A model generated the notes under the pieces. That model saw nothing but the letters and a program-made list of their open reading frames with translations, searched no databases and was not told the DNA's origin. A program made the position numbers and the translations under genes. Of a DNA stretch of 64,000 nucleotides, positions 62,879 through 64,000 are shown one piece after another (positions within the stretch are counted from its first letter, which is position 1; every line of letters begins with the position of its first letter). Origin of the DNA: Methanosarcina barkeri str. Wiesmoor. Its GTDB lineage: Archaea > Halobacteriota > Methanosarcinia > Methanosarcinales > Methanosarcinaceae. The stretch covers positions 310,001-374,000 of the forward strand of contig NZ_CP009526.1 in NCBI RefSeq assembly GCF_000969985.1, in the 5' to 3' direction.

Positions 62879-64000
62879 ATGGAAATGATTAAGAAGATTA
62901 CTGTAGCAACTATTTCTTCCTTGCTTTTGATTTCCTTGCTTTTTGCAGTTCCTGCCTCTGCAGCTGTTGGGGGAGCCAATCTAAAAGTTACAATAGTCGA
63001 AACAAATCCCTATCCTGCAAAAATAGGAGAATACCTGACTTTAACTGTCCAGGTGGAAAACATCGGCGGGGATAAAGCTGACAATGTTGACATCGAAGTT
63101 GTACCTCAATATCCTTTCTCTCTTGATTCAGAGACAAATGCCCTACAGAATGTTGGAGTCCTCAGTCCTGGCAGGACTGCTACAAAGGAATTTTACCTTT
63201 TTGTAGACAAAAATGCGCAGAAAGGAGTACGTTCCATTGACATCAGAACAAAAACCGGTAAAAACAGCCCCTGGAGTGAGAAAAGCTTTGACATACGAAT
63301 AGGCACTGAAACATTTAACAGCAAAGGTACAGTTGAACTTAAGGAATTTGTTTCGGACCCAGAGGTTTTCATGCCCGGAGACAGAGGTACTGTCACTGTA
63401 ACTCTGAAGAATACTGCAAGTAATCCTACTGTCACTATTGATGGAAGCGACTTTGATACAAATGCTCGAATTCAGGCTGCGGTTTTGAGACCTTTATCTG
63501 ATGGGATTATCGTTCTTGATGCTCCTTACGGAGATATGGGCCTTCTGGGACCAGGAGATAGCATCAAACTGACTTTTAATGTTAAAGTTGCAGAAGACAC
63601 TCCAGAAGGGACTCACAACTTTGAACTTGCAATAGAGGGAAACTCCTTCGATTACAACAGCAGAAAGAATATTCCTCTCAAGGTAGATTCTTCAAACATA
63701 AGAGTGATTCCTTCAAAAGAACTTCAACTGACAAATGGTGAATCTACAATTGAGTTCGATGTAGCGAACACTCATCCTAATGAGTTTAGCTCGGTTAGTA
63801 TAAAACCTGAGGCTGAGGGCATCACCTTCTACCCTGCAGAATATTTCATAGGGCCAATGAATCCGGACGAACTTTTTACGATTGAATTTAATGCCGTTGC
63901 AGACGATCCATGGGGTGCCAGTAAGGAAGGGGGGATAAACATGAGCCTCACTGCAAACTACAACAACGGAATCAACAGACACGCAAATACTGTAGGAGAC
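62879..64000 (+). CDS. COG1361-type S-layer-like surface protein (partial, runs off window end)
   Basis: Open from the ATG at 62879 to the end of the window; AAGGTG precedes it. A signal peptide (MEMIKKITVATISSLLLISL, ending near PASA) is followed by beta-sandwich repeats of the COG1361/CARDB type (LTLTVQVENIGGDKADNVDI, VTVTLKNTASNPTVTIDG, IEFDVANTHPNEFSSVSI). Such proteins sit next to MacB-like ABC ATPases and FtsX-like permeases and probably act outside the cell. The ATPase just upstream is decayed, so this copy may depend on another ATPase. The C-terminus lies beyond the window. Confidence 0.85.
   Translation, partial: MEMIKKITVATISSLLLISLLFAVPASAAVGGANLKVTIVETNPYPAKIGEYLTLTVQVENIGGDKADNVDIEVVPQYPFSLDSETNALQNVGVLSPGRTATKEFYLFVDKNAQKGVRSIDIRTKTGKNSPWSEKSFDIRIGTETFNSKGTVELKEFVSDPEVFMPGDRGTVTVTLKNTASNPTVTIDGSDFDTNARIQAAVLRPLSDGIIVLDAPYGDMGLLGPGDSIKLTFNVKVAEDTPEGTHNFELAIEGNSFDYNSRKNIPLKVDSSNIRVIPSKELQLTNGESTIEFDVANTHPNEFSSVSIKPEAEGITFYPAEYFIGPMNPDELFTIEFNAVADDPWGASKEGGINMSLTANYNNGINRHANTVGD

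Noticed and set aside
1-64000. tRNA or rRNA genes
   Set aside because: No cloverleaf or conserved rRNA block was recognised when reading both strands by eye; a tRNAscan run would settle it.

Overview
The window reads as a chromosomal segment of a methanogenic archaeon of the genus Methanosarcina. The evidence is a run of methanogenesis-marker genes with the component A2 ATPase (atwA), archaeal aIF5A, the archaeal-type mevalonate branch, PKD/beta-propeller and PGF-CTERM surface proteins, a presenilin-like protease, and long AT-rich intergenic stretches with decayed insertion sequences. The species cannot be fixed from sequence alone.

Layout. 1-3.5 kb: partial methyltransferase, SufS-like cysteine desulfurase with a small protein, and a DUF531 protein. 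4.2-9 kb: two tandem surface proteins (seven-blade propeller plus PKD domains) with the stump of a third copy between them. 9.3-12.3 kb: ArgA-like acetyltransferase, LarE-type sulfur transferase and phosphoglucosamine mutase. 12.37-18.91 kb: a segment bounded by a perfect 185-bp inverted repeat. It holds a minus-strand operon with the UbiD-family decarboxylase and both aconitase-X subunits of the archaeal mevalonate pathway, then an M50 protease and a B12/radical-SAM protein. 18.9-23.4 kb: citrate synthase and aconitase, the start of an oxidative half TCA cycle; aconitase has a 17-bp iterated array upstream of its TATA box. 23.5-31 kb: a gene-poor stretch with MITE-like elements, two paralogous HAD proteins, a PhoU pseudogene, a small zinc ribbon, an APH-like kinase and a pentapeptide-repeat protein.

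31.8-41.8 kb: presenilin-like protease, P-type-ATPase-like HAD protein, then atwA-mmp3-mmp6-mmp5-mmp15-mmp17-mmp7, the genes for ATP-dependent activation of methyl-coenzyme M reductase, followed by an AhpD-like protein. 42-46.4 kb: matrixin-like protease, PGF-CTERM surface protein and a decayed IS5-type element. 47-52.3 kb: Nudix hydrolase, tungsten aldehyde oxidoreductase, the aIF5A/agmatinase pair (polyamine supply and hypusine target) and a 59-aa protein. 52.7-55.7 kb: XRE regulator with DUF2178 membrane partner, IS fragments, a DUF1059 protein and two Hsp20-like proteins. 56.4-58.3 kb: a DrrAB-type ABC exporter.

58.3-62.1 kb has no ordinary gene. Read for very short frames, 60.5-61.6 kb resolves into a self-contained minus-strand transcription unit: TATA box, a full-strength Shine-Dalgarno site with a 15-codon TTG frame, a 29-aa peptide, then three nearly identical 25-aa peptides rich in aromatic residues and cysteine. 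Each of the 25- and 29-aa frames has its own GGAGG-type ribosome site, the spacers form palindromic hairpins, and the unit ends in a terminator-like hairpin. I consider this array the best candidate for an undescribed system. It sits between the ABC exporter and a decayed MacB-like ABC ATPase followed by a COG1361 surface protein that runs off the window. Its function is unknown; a multi-copy small toxin, a secreted or modified peptide, or a metal-binding peptide are all open.
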